This document shows, in pieces, positions 1 through 5,897 of a stretch of DNA of 7,553 nt. A model generated the notes under the pieces. That model saw only the letters and a program-made list of their open reading frames with translations, did not search any database and had not been told where the DNA came from. The stretch spans positions 1 to 7,553 of the forward strand of contig JAHENO010000015.1 in NCBI GenBank assembly GCA_018609945.1, written 5' to 3'. The DNA is from Haloarculaceae archaeon. GTDB lineage: Archaea > Halobacteriota > Halobacteria > Halobacteriales > Haloarculaceae. Both the position numbers and the translations under genes were made by a program. The first letter of the stretch is position 1; each line of letters begins with the position of its first letter.

Positions 1-1
1 C

Positions 2-160
2 GGGATCTCGAAGACGCGAACGCTGACGACTGCCATCCAGCTCGAGGCCCGCCAGGGACAGTACGAGACGGCGATGATACTCGGTGCGGTCCTCCTCGTG
101 CTCGTGTTGACGGTCAACGCCATCGTGGTCCGCCTGGGCGACCAGGGGGTGGGCCGCTGA
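2..160 (+). CDS. tupB: Tungstate ABC transporter permease, C-terminal end (partial, starts before window)
   Basis: This is the end of a membrane permease that would carry tungstate (or molybdate) across the cytoplasmic membrane, powered by the ATPase encoded next. About 52 residues are visible. They include the stretch TLTTAIQLEARQGQYETA followed by one hydrophobic helix (AMILGAVLLVLVLTVNAIVV) and a short polar tail ending in GVGR. The TTAI-x-LE-x(3)-G-x-(Y/F)-E-x-A-x(2)-LG pattern before a last membrane helix and an N-x-I-V end is characteristic of TupB-type permeases as I remember them, and less like ModB or WtpB. The stop TGA (158-160) shares its A with the ATG of the ATPase gene, so the two are almost certainly co-transcribed and translationally coupled. 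The binding protein TupA and the rest of TupB would lie to the left. The substrate is inferred from family resemblance and from the W/Mo enzymes nearby. Confidence 0.82.
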   Translation, partial: GISKTRTLTTAIQLEARQGQYETAMILGAVLLVLVLTVNAIVVRLGDQGVGR

Positions 161-924
161 TGCTTCGTGCGACCGACGTCGCACGCTCGTTCGGTGGCGA
201 ACAGGTGCTCCGGGACCTCTCTATCGATGTCGAAGCCGGCGAGGTCGTCGCCGTCATCGGCCCGTCCGGCGTCGGCAAGACGACGCTGCTCCGGCTGCTT
301 GCACTCGGGCTCGAACCGGACGCGGGGACCGTCACGTTCGACGGCACCGATGTCTGGGCTGTCGACGACGCCGAACGCCTGTCGCTGCGCCGACGCGTCG
401 GGATGGTCTTCCAGGAAGCGAGCCTCTTCGACGCCTCGGTCGCTCGCAACGTCGAATACGGCCTCCGCATCCGCCGGTCGTGGTCCGACAGGCTCCGGAC
501 GGAACTCCACTCGATCCTCCGGTCGAACGGCACCCCCGGGGCCGTTCGCGAGGCGCTCGACGTCGTCGGGTTGGCGGACAGGATGGAGCAACACGCGGGA
601 TCGCTCTCGGGTGGCGAGGCCCAGCGCGTCTCCTTCGCGCGTGCACTGGCCTACGACCCCGATATTCTGCTGCTCGACGAGCCAACCTCGGACCTGGATC
701 CGCGAAACACCGCGGTCATCGAGGAGGCGATCTCGGAGGCTCGCGGTCGGGGCATCGGCGTCGTCGTGGCGACACACGACATGCATCAGGCCGAGCGTGT
801 TGCGGACTGCGTCGGCGTCTTGCTCGGGGACAGCATCACGGAAATCGCCCCGACGGACGTGATCTTCGAGAACCCGACCGACGAGCGCACCCGGAAATTT
901 ATCTCGGGTGAGTTGGTATACTGA
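160..924 (+). CDS. tupC: Tungstate ABC transporter ATP-binding protein (TupC-like)
   Basis: This cytoplasmic ABC ATPase hydrolyses ATP to drive the permease just upstream. All ABC motifs are present in order: Walker A GPSGVGKT (residues 34-41), Q-loop Q85 in VFQEAS, signature LSGGEAQ (149-155), Walker B ILLLDE (169-174), D-loop SDLD (177-180) and switch histidine H206 in ATHD. The segment between the Q-loop and the signature (about 103-132) is somewhat longer than in a minimal ABC domain. At 254 residues it is a bare nucleotide-binding domain with no C-terminal TOBE domain, unlike ModC or WtpC proteins of about 350 residues; this fits the Tup type. The ATG at 160 overlaps the permease stop by one base, which fixes the start; a G-rich stretch at 145-153 could serve as a weak Shine-Dalgarno. 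A ModE-like gene follows 47 bases downstream. Class assignment is firm; tungstate over molybdate is inference. Confidence 0.88.
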   Translation: MLRATDVARSFGGEQVLRDLSIDVEAGEVVAVIGPSGVGKTTLLRLLALGLEPDAGTVTFDGTDVWAVDDAERLSLRRRVGMVFQEASLFDASVARNVEYGLRIRRSWSDRLRTELHSILRSNGTPGAVREALDVVGLADRMEQHAGSLSGGEAQRVSFARALAYDPDILLLDEPTSDLDPRNTAVIEEAISEARGRGIGVVVATHDMHQAERVADCVGVLLGDSITEIAPTDVIFENPTDERTRKFISGELVY

Positions 925-971
925 CCGGACCGCGTGTGTGAGACCCACTGCCTCGACCGACTGATTCACCG

Positions 972-1661
972 ATGACTCTCAGGAAAGATTTCGACCCCCA
1001 CCTCGCTACCGGCGAGACGACCGTCACTGGCCGCGATATCGAGATGCTTCGTGCGATCGACCAGTTCGGGTCGATGCACAGGGCGGCCGATGAACTGGGG
1101 CGGTCGTATCCACATCTGCAGCGCCGTGTGGTGGAACTCGAAGACGCGATCGGCCAGCTCACCCGGCGAGAGCGAGGTGGCACGGACGGGGGCGGAACCC
1201 ACCTGACTCCGGCGGCACGCGATCTCATCCAGCAGTTCGAGCGACTGCGGGTCGAACTCGCGGGCGTGACGACCGTTCCCGAATCCATCATCACGGGGAC
1301 TGTCCGGGAGCAGTACGGCGAACTGGCGACCGTTCGAACCGCTGCCGGGGACATCACCGCCCGCGTCCCGACGGCGGCGGAGGAGGTGGAAATCGCCGTG
1401 CGAGCCGACGCCGTCGTGCTGATGGAACCGCACTCGCCGCCACACGATCACACGAGCCTCCGGAATCAACTGTCGGGCGTCGTCAGCGACCTCACCGTCG
1501 GTGACGCGACGGCAACCGTCACCGTCGAGATCGCCGATGGCGTCCCGCTCACGTCGGTCGTCACGGCCGAGAGCGTCGACCGACTCGGTCTCGCTGCCGG
1601 GACCGAGGTGATTGCTGCGTTCAAAACGACGGCCGCGAGAGGAACGCCTGTCGACGCGTAG
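972..1661 (+). CDS. ModE-like winged-helix regulator with C-terminal TOBE/Mop domain
   Basis: This is a likely DNA-binding sensor of intracellular molybdate or tungstate. Residues 22-92 form a LysR/ModE-type winged helix: a GSMHRAADELGRSY helix-turn-helix, then a helix ending in RRVVELEDAIGQ, a glycine-rich wing (GGTDGGGTHLTP) and a closing helix. Residues 103-152 resemble one divergent TOBE/Mop unit (ITGTVREQYGELATVR ... VEIAVRADAVVLME). Residues 162-222 form a canonical Mop unit, with SLRNQLSGVV at its start and LGLAAGTEVIAAFKT at its end. This matches the wHTH plus tandem oxyanion-binding layout of bacterial ModE, in a protein of similar length (229 aa). ATG 972 is the only ATG in the frame after an in-frame TGA at 939-941. 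It lies 47 bases after tupC on the same strand, so it is probably in the operon. It could activate or repress tup, fdh or aor; the sequence does not say which. Confidence 0.85.
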   Translation: MTLRKDFDPHLATGETTVTGRDIEMLRAIDQFGSMHRAADELGRSYPHLQRRVVELEDAIGQLTRRERGGTDGGGTHLTPAARDLIQQFERLRVELAGVTTVPESIITGTVREQYGELATVRTAAGDITARVPTAAEEVEIAVRADAVVLMEPHSPPHDHTSLRNQLSGVVSDLTVGDATATVTVEIADGVPLTSVVTAESVDRLGLAAGTEVIAAFKTTAARGTPVDA

Positions 1662-1704
1662 CGACCCGCCGCGAAAACCGCACGCGACGACCGAGCGGTG
1701 TCCA

Positions 1705-1714
1705 GGACCGGTCC
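1705..1714. repeat. Perfect 10-bp palindrome between convergent genes
   Basis: GGACCGGTCC reads the same on both strands and lies in the 65-base gap between the stop of the ModE-like gene and the stop of fdh. With no loop it cannot form a useful RNA hairpin. No T-run follows it directly on either strand, although fdh transcripts would later pass a GGTTTTCGCGG stretch (about 1670-1680). It could be a protein site, or chance in G+C-rich DNA. Confidence 0.25.
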
Positions 1715-1726
1715 GGCGTCAGCCTC

Positions 1727-3865
1727 TCAGTCGTCGGACGCCGCGGCTTCGCCCCCGCTGGGCTCGAGGTCCACCTCGATCTCGGCGGCGGCGGCCTTGT
1801 ACTCCGGGATCTTCGCGCGTTCGTCGAGGACGTCGTTGGTGAGGCGGTTCGCGGAGGCGGCCGCGAAGTGCGGCGTCGTCCAGATGGCCCCCTCCTTGAT
1901 GTCCTCGGTGACGTTCGCCGTGACGGTGATCTCGCCGCGCCGCGACTTGATCGTCACTTCGTCGCCGTCCTCGATGCCGTACTCCTCGGCGTCGTTGGGG
2001 TGGACGTCGACGAAGTTCTCGGGGTGCTGGCGGTTGAGCGTCGGCGAGCGCCGGCTCATCGTCCCCGTGTTGTAGTGCTCTTCGAGGCGCGCGGTGGTGA
2101 GGATGAGCGGGTACTCCTCGTCGGGGGTTTCCTTGGGCGGCTGGTGGCGCACGCCCTCGATCTGGCCGAGGCCGTTCTCGGTTTCGAACTCCTCCTCGTA
2201 GAGGTACTCGTCGCCCTCGTCGCCGGGTTCGTAACACGGCCAGTGGAGTCCCTCCTCGCCGAGCAGGTCGTAGGTCATGCCGTGCATGATCGGGCAGACC
2301 TCCCGCAGTTCCTCGAAGACCTCCTCGGGGCCCTCGAAGTCGAACCCTTCCCCGAACAGGCGGGTGCCGACCTCACAGAGGATGTCCAGGTCGTGTCTGG
2401 TGTTCTCGTGGACCTTCTCGACGGGCCGCATCAGCTGCACCCGGCGGTCGGTGTTCGTGACGGTGCCGCCGCGCTCGGCCCAGCTGGTCGCGGGCAGGAC
2501 GACGTCGGCCAGTTCCGCGGTCTCGGTCATGAAGATGTCCTGCACGCAGAGGAACTCCAGGTCCTCCTTGAACCGGCGCTCGGCCGCGTTGCCGTCGGGC
2601 TCGCTCATGATGGGGTTCTCGCCCATGACGTACAGCCCGTGGACGGTGTCGCCGATGGCGTGTGAGATCTCGACGTTCGTCAGCCCGGGTTCGTCGGGGA
2701 TCTCGAAGCCCCAGACCTCCTCGACGGACTCGCGGGCCTCGTCGTCGTCGACGAGCTGGTAGCCCGGGAGGACGTTGGGCATCGCGCCGACGTCACAGGT
2801 GCCCTGGACGTTGTTCTGGCCCCGGAGGGGGTTGACGCCGGTGCCCGGCCGGCCGACGTTGCCCGTGATGAGCGAGAGGTTGATCTCGTTCTGGACGTTG
2901 TCGACGCCGCAGGTGTGCTGGGACATGCCCATCCCGGTGAAGATGGCGGCGTTGTTCGCCATCGCGTACTTCTCTGCGGCGAGTTCGATGTCCTCGAGCG
3001 GGACGCCACACTGCTCTGCGGCCTCCTCCTTGTCGAAGTCCGCCAGGGTCTCCTTGAGGTGTTCGAAGCCCTCCGTGCGCTCCTCGATGAACTCCTCGTC
3101 GATCCAGCCCTCGTCGGGGTTCTCCTCGTGTTTCTCGAGGATGGTCTTGATGACGGCGTTCAACAGCGGGATGTCCGTCCCCGGCTCCAGCTGGAGGTGC
3201 ATGTGGCGGTCGGTCTCGTCGATCTGGAACGACCGCGTGGTCTTGTTGGCGTGGGGGTCGACCTGGATGACCGTCGCCCCCTCGAGGACGGCCTGCCGGA
3301 AGTACTGGCTGTTGGCGATGGGGTGTTGCTCGCCGGGGTTGGCGCCCTGGATCCAGAAGAGGTCCGCCGCCTCCTCGAGGTCGGCCATGCTGTTGGTCAT
3401 CGCGCCCATGCCGAGGCTGGTCCGGAGCGCCCACACGGTGGAGGCGTGGCACATCCGCGTGCAGTTGTCGACCTGGTTGGTGCCGTACCGGCGGGCGAGC
3501 TTCTGGATGAGGTAGTTCTCCTCGTTGAACGTCTTCGAGGAGCCGAAAAAGCCCATCCCGTCGGGGCCGTGTTCCTCGCGGATCCGCTCCAGCTCCGAGA
3601 TGATGTACTCGAAGGCCTCCTCCCACGTGGCCTCGCGGAACTCGCCGTCCTCCTTGATCAGGGGGTCGGTCAGGCGGTCCTCGTGGTCGACGACTTCCGT
3701 CGCCGCGCCACCCTTGATGCAGATCCGCCCCTCGTTGACCGGGGCGTCGCCCCACGGGCGGAACTGCATATCTCCTGGCTCGTCGCCGGGCTGTACCATG
3801 ATTCCGCACCCGACACCGCAGTACGGACAGATCGTTTTGACCGGCTCCTGGTTTTCGCTTGACAT
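1727..3865 (-). CDS. fdhF: Formate dehydrogenase catalytic (alpha) subunit, Mo/W bis-MGD enzyme
   Basis: This enzyme would oxidise formate to CO2 at a bis-molybdopterin guanine dinucleotide Mo or W centre, in the cytoplasm (no Tat or Sec signal). The [4Fe-4S] ligands are C13, C16, C20 (CPYCGVGC) and C49 in RICIKG, with K51 beside the cluster. The catalytic pair is C139-H140 in CTRMCHAST, so cysteine takes the place of the selenocysteine of E. coli FdhF. R348 in NPLRGQNNVQG matches the conserved active-site arginine. The C-terminal cofactor-binding domain follows from about 585 (LTTARLEEHYNTGTMSRRS). The length of 712 aa is close to E. coli FdhF (715). ATG 3865 is preferred because homologues begin just before the CPYC motif. 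An upstream GTG at 3946 would add 27 Arg-rich residues unlike this acidic protein. No electron-transfer subunit or FdhD lies in the window, so the acceptor is unknown. Other bis-MGD oxidoreductases are less likely given the Cys-His pair and RGQNNVQG. Confidence 0.9.
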   Translation of the reverse strand: MSSENQEPVKTICPYCGVGCGIMVQPGDEPGDMQFRPWGDAPVNEGRICIKGGAATEVVDHEDRLTDPLIKEDGEFREATWEEAFEYIISELERIREEHGPDGMGFFGSSKTFNEENYLIQKLARRYGTNQVDNCTRMCHASTVWALRTSLGMGAMTNSMADLEEAADLFWIQGANPGEQHPIANSQYFRQAVLEGATVIQVDPHANKTTRSFQIDETDRHMHLQLEPGTDIPLLNAVIKTILEKHEENPDEGWIDEEFIEERTEGFEHLKETLADFDKEEAAEQCGVPLEDIELAAEKYAMANNAAIFTGMGMSQHTCGVDNVQNEINLSLITGNVGRPGTGVNPLRGQNNVQGTCDVGAMPNVLPGYQLVDDDEARESVEEVWGFEIPDEPGLTNVEISHAIGDTVHGLYVMGENPIMSEPDGNAAERRFKEDLEFLCVQDIFMTETAELADVVLPATSWAERGGTVTNTDRRVQLMRPVEKVHENTRHDLDILCEVGTRLFGEGFDFEGPEEVFEELREVCPIMHGMTYDLLGEEGLHWPCYEPGDEGDEYLYEEEFETENGLGQIEGVRHQPPKETPDEEYPLILTTARLEEHYNTGTMSRRSPTLNRQHPENFVDVHPNDAEEYGIEDGDEVTIKSRRGEITVTANVTEDIKEGAIWTTPHFAAASANRLTNDVLDERAKIPEYKAAAAEIEVDLEPSGGEAAASDD

Positions 3866-4026
3866 AGTTTGGTGTACGCCGCGGGTGATTGCTCCCCGGG
3901 CTGCTCCCGTGGAACTGGCCTCTCCACGGTCATGAATCTTTCTCACTGACAGTAGAACGCGGTGAGGCGCCGGTTTTGACCCCGCCGACGGAAACGTTCA
4001 CGTCCCGTGGGCTTTTTCGGGAGCGT
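3866..4026. promoter_or_regulatory. Divergent upstream region between fdh and the 185-aa gene
   Basis: Both flanking genes are transcribed away from this 161-base gap, so it must hold promoters for each or share one. Candidate AT-rich boxes are GGTTTTGACC (3971-3980) and GCTTTTTCGG (4011-4020); on the minus strand, GAGAAAGATTCATG (about 3932-3945) lies ~70 bases before the fdh ATG. None is a clear haloarchaeal TATA box. GGAG at 4019-4022, four bases before ATG 4027, is a possible but closely spaced Shine-Dalgarno. The fdh start has no visible Shine-Dalgarno. Confidence 0.4.
3907..3929. promoter_or_regulatory. 7-bp perfect inverted repeat in the fdh upstream region
   Basis: CCGTGGA (3907-3913) and TCCACGG (3923-3929) are exact reverse complements separated by 9 bases. 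The centre lies about 53 bases upstream of the fdh start (3865), within the 161-base divergent gap. It could be an operator for a dimeric regulator such as the nearby ModE-like protein, or a hairpin in the fdh leader RNA. No second copy was found in the tup/modE-like gap at 925-971, so a shared operator is not supported. The arms also occur singly in coding DNA (for example near 4057), so chance is possible. Confidence 0.35.
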
Positions 4027-4584
4027 ATGGAACTCACCCGGTCACTCGTCGAATCCACGGCCGAGGAATACGAGCGGCAGGAACCGCTGTACGCCGTCGA
4101 GCAGGAACACGTCGAGATCGTCCCCGAGACGATCCGGAGCGGCGAGTACGGCTGGCGGGACGTCGAGTGGGTCGTCCAGTGGTACTACAGGCGCTATCTC
4201 GGGGCCTATCCCGACGAGGAACGTCGGGACGGCGAGGCGGCGTTCCGGGACAACAGCTTCGAGGACGTCCTCGACAGGCTGGCGGGGGCCGTCGAATCCG
4301 ACAATACCGCGGAGAGACTCCGCCACCTGACGGCCCTCGATGGCGTCGACGTCCCCGTCGGATCGGCGTTCCTCCTATTCCTGTTTCCGGAGCGATACGT
4401 TGTGGTTGGCGAACGCGAGTGGGGGGTGTTGCGCGCGGCCGGCGAACTGGACGAACCGTACCCCGACCCCCCAACAATCGAGGAGTATCTCGCATACGAC
4501 GGCGTCTGCCGGGACCTGACCGAGCGCTTCGACGTCGACGCCTGGACGCTCTACCGGGCGCTATGGCGTCTCGGAGTGGAGTAG
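4027..4584 (+). CDS. Uncharacterised protein with a faint HhH-like segment
   Basis: I do not recognise this 185-residue protein as a named family. It is soluble and acidic, with aromatic-rich helices near residues 42-60 (YGWRDVEWVVQWYYRRYLGA). Residues 101-135 (LTALDGVDVPVGSAFLLFLF, then PERYVVVGEREWGVL) resemble the helix-hairpin-helix segment of HhH-GPD DNA glycosylase-like proteins, where L-x-G-V-x-x-x-x-A is followed by a hydrophobic helix and a strand carrying an Asp. Here neither the usual catalytic Lys nor the Asp is evident: the strand reads VVVGEREW. Any glycosylase activity is therefore doubtful. ATG 4027 is chosen because GGAG lies just upstream and the residues encoded before it, from 3889, look non-coding and would run into the fdh leader. 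The gene diverges from fdh and no W/Mo link is visible in its sequence. Confidence 0.72.
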   Translation: MELTRSLVESTAEEYERQEPLYAVEQEHVEIVPETIRSGEYGWRDVEWVVQWYYRRYLGAYPDEERRDGEAAFRDNSFEDVLDRLAGAVESDNTAERLRHLTALDGVDVPVGSAFLLFLFPERYVVVGEREWGVLRAAGELDEPYPDPPTIEEYLAYDGVCRDLTERFDVDAWTLYRALWRLGVE

Positions 4585-4706
4585 GCGGGCGAGCGGTCCC
4601 CCCGTTCTCGCTGTGGACTGTTACCGAACTCAAAACAGTAGTGCCTGATTTGTGTCATGACCACTGGTGTTGCACGCGCCGTGCGTACTCAGCACCGCAA
4701 TCAGAT

Positions 4707-4725
4707 ATGTAGCATGCAACTACAT
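4707..4725. promoter_or_regulatory. Inverted repeat ATGTAG-N7-CTACAT upstream of the Bat-type regulator
   Basis: ATGTAG (4707-4712) and CTACAT (4720-4725) are exact reverse complements around a 7-base centre. A second, overlapping pair is CAAC (4717-4720) with GTTG (4726-4729). The site lies 59-77 bases before the TTG start at 4784 and just upstream of an AT-rich promoter candidate, a usual place for an operator. CTACAT recurs at 4795-4800 inside the small palindrome GCTACATAGC at the start of the gene. Autoregulation by the downstream HTH protein is plausible but unproven. Confidence 0.4.
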
Positions 4726-4740
4726 GTTGTGCAGGTGAAA

Positions 4741-4757
4741 CCAAAAGCAATTTTTCG
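4741..4757 (+). promoter_or_regulatory. Candidate archaeal promoter (BRE/TATA-like) for the Bat-type regulator
   Basis: CCAAAAGCAATTTTTCG is the strongest AT-rich block in the gap 4585-4783. It sits 27-43 bases before the TTG at 4784, about where a TATA box with an upstream purine-rich BRE would be for a leaderless or near-leaderless transcript, which is common in haloarchaea. It is not a textbook TATA sequence. The remainder of 4585-4783 shows no gene that I can support. Confidence 0.33.
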
Positions 4758-4783
4758 CCGGAAGTGTAATTTACCTACCAGCT

Positions 4784-5455
4784 TTGCCCCAAAGCTACAT
4801 AGCAGAGGTAGTGCTGACCCACCACGAATTTCCGATAGCCCCCACGCTCGCTACAGTTCCAGAGGCAGAGATTACCGAAGAGTCGATTCGACCACCAACA
4901 ACCTCGGATGTCCCTGCCGTCCTCTACCGGGTGACAGATGTCGATTTCCAGGAGTTTGAATCCTCCCTTGGGACCGATCAGACAGTCCAAAATTGGCGGT
5001 TGGAGATGGACTTCGGGAATTCTCGCATGTACCGGATTCAGCTCGGGCCGGCAACGAAATTTGTCACGCCAACAGTATCTGAACTCGGCATTCACGTGCT
5101 TCTGGCGGAGAGTGCCCGGAAGGGGTGGCGGTTCAGGATAGAGGCGCCTGATAGGGAACGTCTCGGCGAGTTCTGGGACTACTGTCGCGAGGAGGGCATC
5201 CAGTTCGAGTTAGAGAAAATCTACAGTACGAGAACACAACCGGCCGACACCCAGGTTACTTTCAAATCAGGGCTTACCGAGCGCCAGCGTGAAGTCGCCC
5301 GCGTCGCGACTGACATGGGATACTACGAGGCTGACGGGGCCAGTTCTGAGGAAGTCGCCGCTGAGCTTGGGATCTCGCCATCAACGCTCTCGACCCATCT
5401 TCGGAGAATTAACGCACAACTGTACAACGATATATTTGGAGACACATCAGCGTAA
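4784..5455 (+). CDS. Bat-type HTH transcriptional regulator (bacterio-opsin activator-like)
   Basis: This is a predicted cytoplasmic transcription regulator of a family greatly expanded in haloarchaea. Residues 1-155 form the alpha/beta N-terminal part seen in short Bat-like proteins, opening with YIAEVVLTHHEFPIAPTLA. Residues 164-217 form the HTH_10 domain: LTERQREVARVATDMGYYEA, an acidic turn, then EEVAAELGISPSTLSTHLRR. Position 180-181 carries YY where many relatives have YF. At 223 aa the length is normal for the short, sensor-less form; no PAS or response-receiver domain is present, so the ligand is unknown. The start is TTG at 4784: it gives the usual family N-terminus, and no ATG or GTG in that frame fits better. 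Sampled lines here have 43-50% G+C against ~65-70% in fdh and aor, which suggests a different history. A HalOD1 gene follows 97 bases downstream on the same strand. Confidence 0.85.
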   Translation: MPQSYIAEVVLTHHEFPIAPTLATVPEAEITEESIRPPTTSDVPAVLYRVTDVDFQEFESSLGTDQTVQNWRLEMDFGNSRMYRIQLGPATKFVTPTVSELGIHVLLAESARKGWRFRIEAPDRERLGEFWDYCREEGIQFELEKIYSTRTQPADTQVTFKSGLTERQREVARVATDMGYYEADGASSEEVAAELGISPSTLSTHLRRINAQLYNDIFGDTSA

Positions 5456-5460
5456 CAGTA

Positions 5461-5480
5461 CGTGAGGATGATCCCCCACG
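5461..5480. repeat. 20-bp imperfect palindrome between the Bat-type and HalOD1 genes
   Basis: CGTG (5461-5464) pairs with CACG (5477-5480), and GGAT (5466-5469) with ATCC (5471-5474), around a single central base and with small mismatched spacers. It begins six bases after the regulator stop and lies ~15 bases before a TTAATA box. It may be an operator for the downstream gene. A terminator is less likely because no T-run follows. Confidence 0.3.
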
Positions 5481-5489
5481 AGCGGTATC

Positions 5490-5505
5490 TTCACTTAATA
5501 GGACA
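5490..5505 (+). promoter_or_regulatory. Candidate TATA-like promoter element for the HalOD1 gene
   Basis: TTAATA at 5495-5500 within TTCACTTAATAGGAC is the best TATA-like match in the 97-base gap. Initiation about 25 bases downstream would leave a leader of ~30 bases containing AGGA (5543-5546), six bases before ATG 5553, as a possible Shine-Dalgarno. This would let the HalOD1 gene be transcribed separately from the regulator upstream. Confidence 0.33.
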
Positions 5506-5552
5506 AACTATTCGCCAGTAAGACTGAGCCCACGGGGCAGAAAGGATGTTGC

Positions 5553-5819
5553 ATGAGAGCTACACTGACGTCCTCAAAAGTGGACGACATCGGGAACGTG
5601 ACCGAGGACGTAGTTGAGATCATTGCCGACATCGAAGGTATCGACCCCACAGAATTGACTCCGCCGTTGTACTCAGTTATCGACCCCGACGCGCTGAACT
5701 CGCTCTTTCAGTCATCAGCCAGTGATGATTTGTCACCGTCGGTCTGCGTGTCTTTTCAATACTGTGGGTATGAGGTCCATATCGAGAGCGACGGTGAACT
5801 CACAATCCTGAACAAATAA
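5553..5819 (+). CDS. HalOD1 domain protein (haloarchaeal output domain)
   Basis: This small 88-residue protein consists almost entirely of one HalOD1 domain, a haloarchaea-specific module thought to be an output or interaction domain in signalling; its molecular action is not established. The diagnostic pattern is VVEIIADIEGIDPTELTPPL (residues 20-39), then IDPDALNSLF (43-52), a short variable acidic stretch, and VSFQYCGYEVHIESDGELTI (67-86). A stand-alone form of this length is common in haloarchaea. ATG 5553 is supported by AGGA six bases upstream; the ATG at 5546 is in another frame. It follows the Bat-type regulator on the same strand after 97 bases, and the two may form a regulatory pair, though a promoter-like box between them allows independent expression. 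It converges with the AOR gene. Confidence 0.85.
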   Translation: MRATLTSSKVDDIGNVTEDVVEIIADIEGIDPTELTPPLYSVIDPDALNSLFQSSASDDLSPSVCVSFQYCGYEVHIESDGELTILNK

Positions 5820-5890
5820 CGGCGGCTCACCTCGTCATCAGCGGCAGTTTCTCTATGGGATGTTGCGCCAGACCAGGTGAGTGTCCGCCG
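5820..5890. terminator. Long-armed inverted repeat between convergent HalOD1 and AOR genes
   Basis: CGGCGG plus CTCACCT (5820-5832) is the reverse complement of AGGTGAG (5875-5881) plus CCGCCG (5885-5890), interrupted only by a 3-base bulge TGT, with a 42-base centre. It starts directly after the HalOD1 stop and ends seven bases before the AOR stop. It therefore fills the convergent gap and could form a stem at the 3' end of either transcript. No T-run adjoins it, whereas haloarchaeal terminators are usually T-rich, so the terminator role is tentative. Confidence 0.35.
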
Positions 5891-5897
5891 CGACCGG

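Noticed and set aside
1868..3862. Long plus-strand open frames (1868-2665 and 2915-3862) opposite fdh.
   Set aside because: They are antisense shadows created by the extreme G/C third-position bias of fdh. Their translations are Val/Leu/Arg-rich low-complexity sequences with no recognisable domain, while the minus strand encodes an unmistakable formate dehydrogenase.
3866..3946. GTG start at 3946 for fdh, which would add 27 residues.
   Set aside because: The added peptide is Arg-rich and unlike the acidic enzyme, homologues start shortly before the CPYC motif, and the stretch overlaps a perfect inverted repeat typical of untranslated leader.
3889..4026. Extension of the 185-aa gene upstream to an ATG-less start at 3889.
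   Set aside because: The extra 46 residues run back through the fdh leader and lack the acidic character of the protein. ATG 4027 with GGAG just before it is the simpler start.
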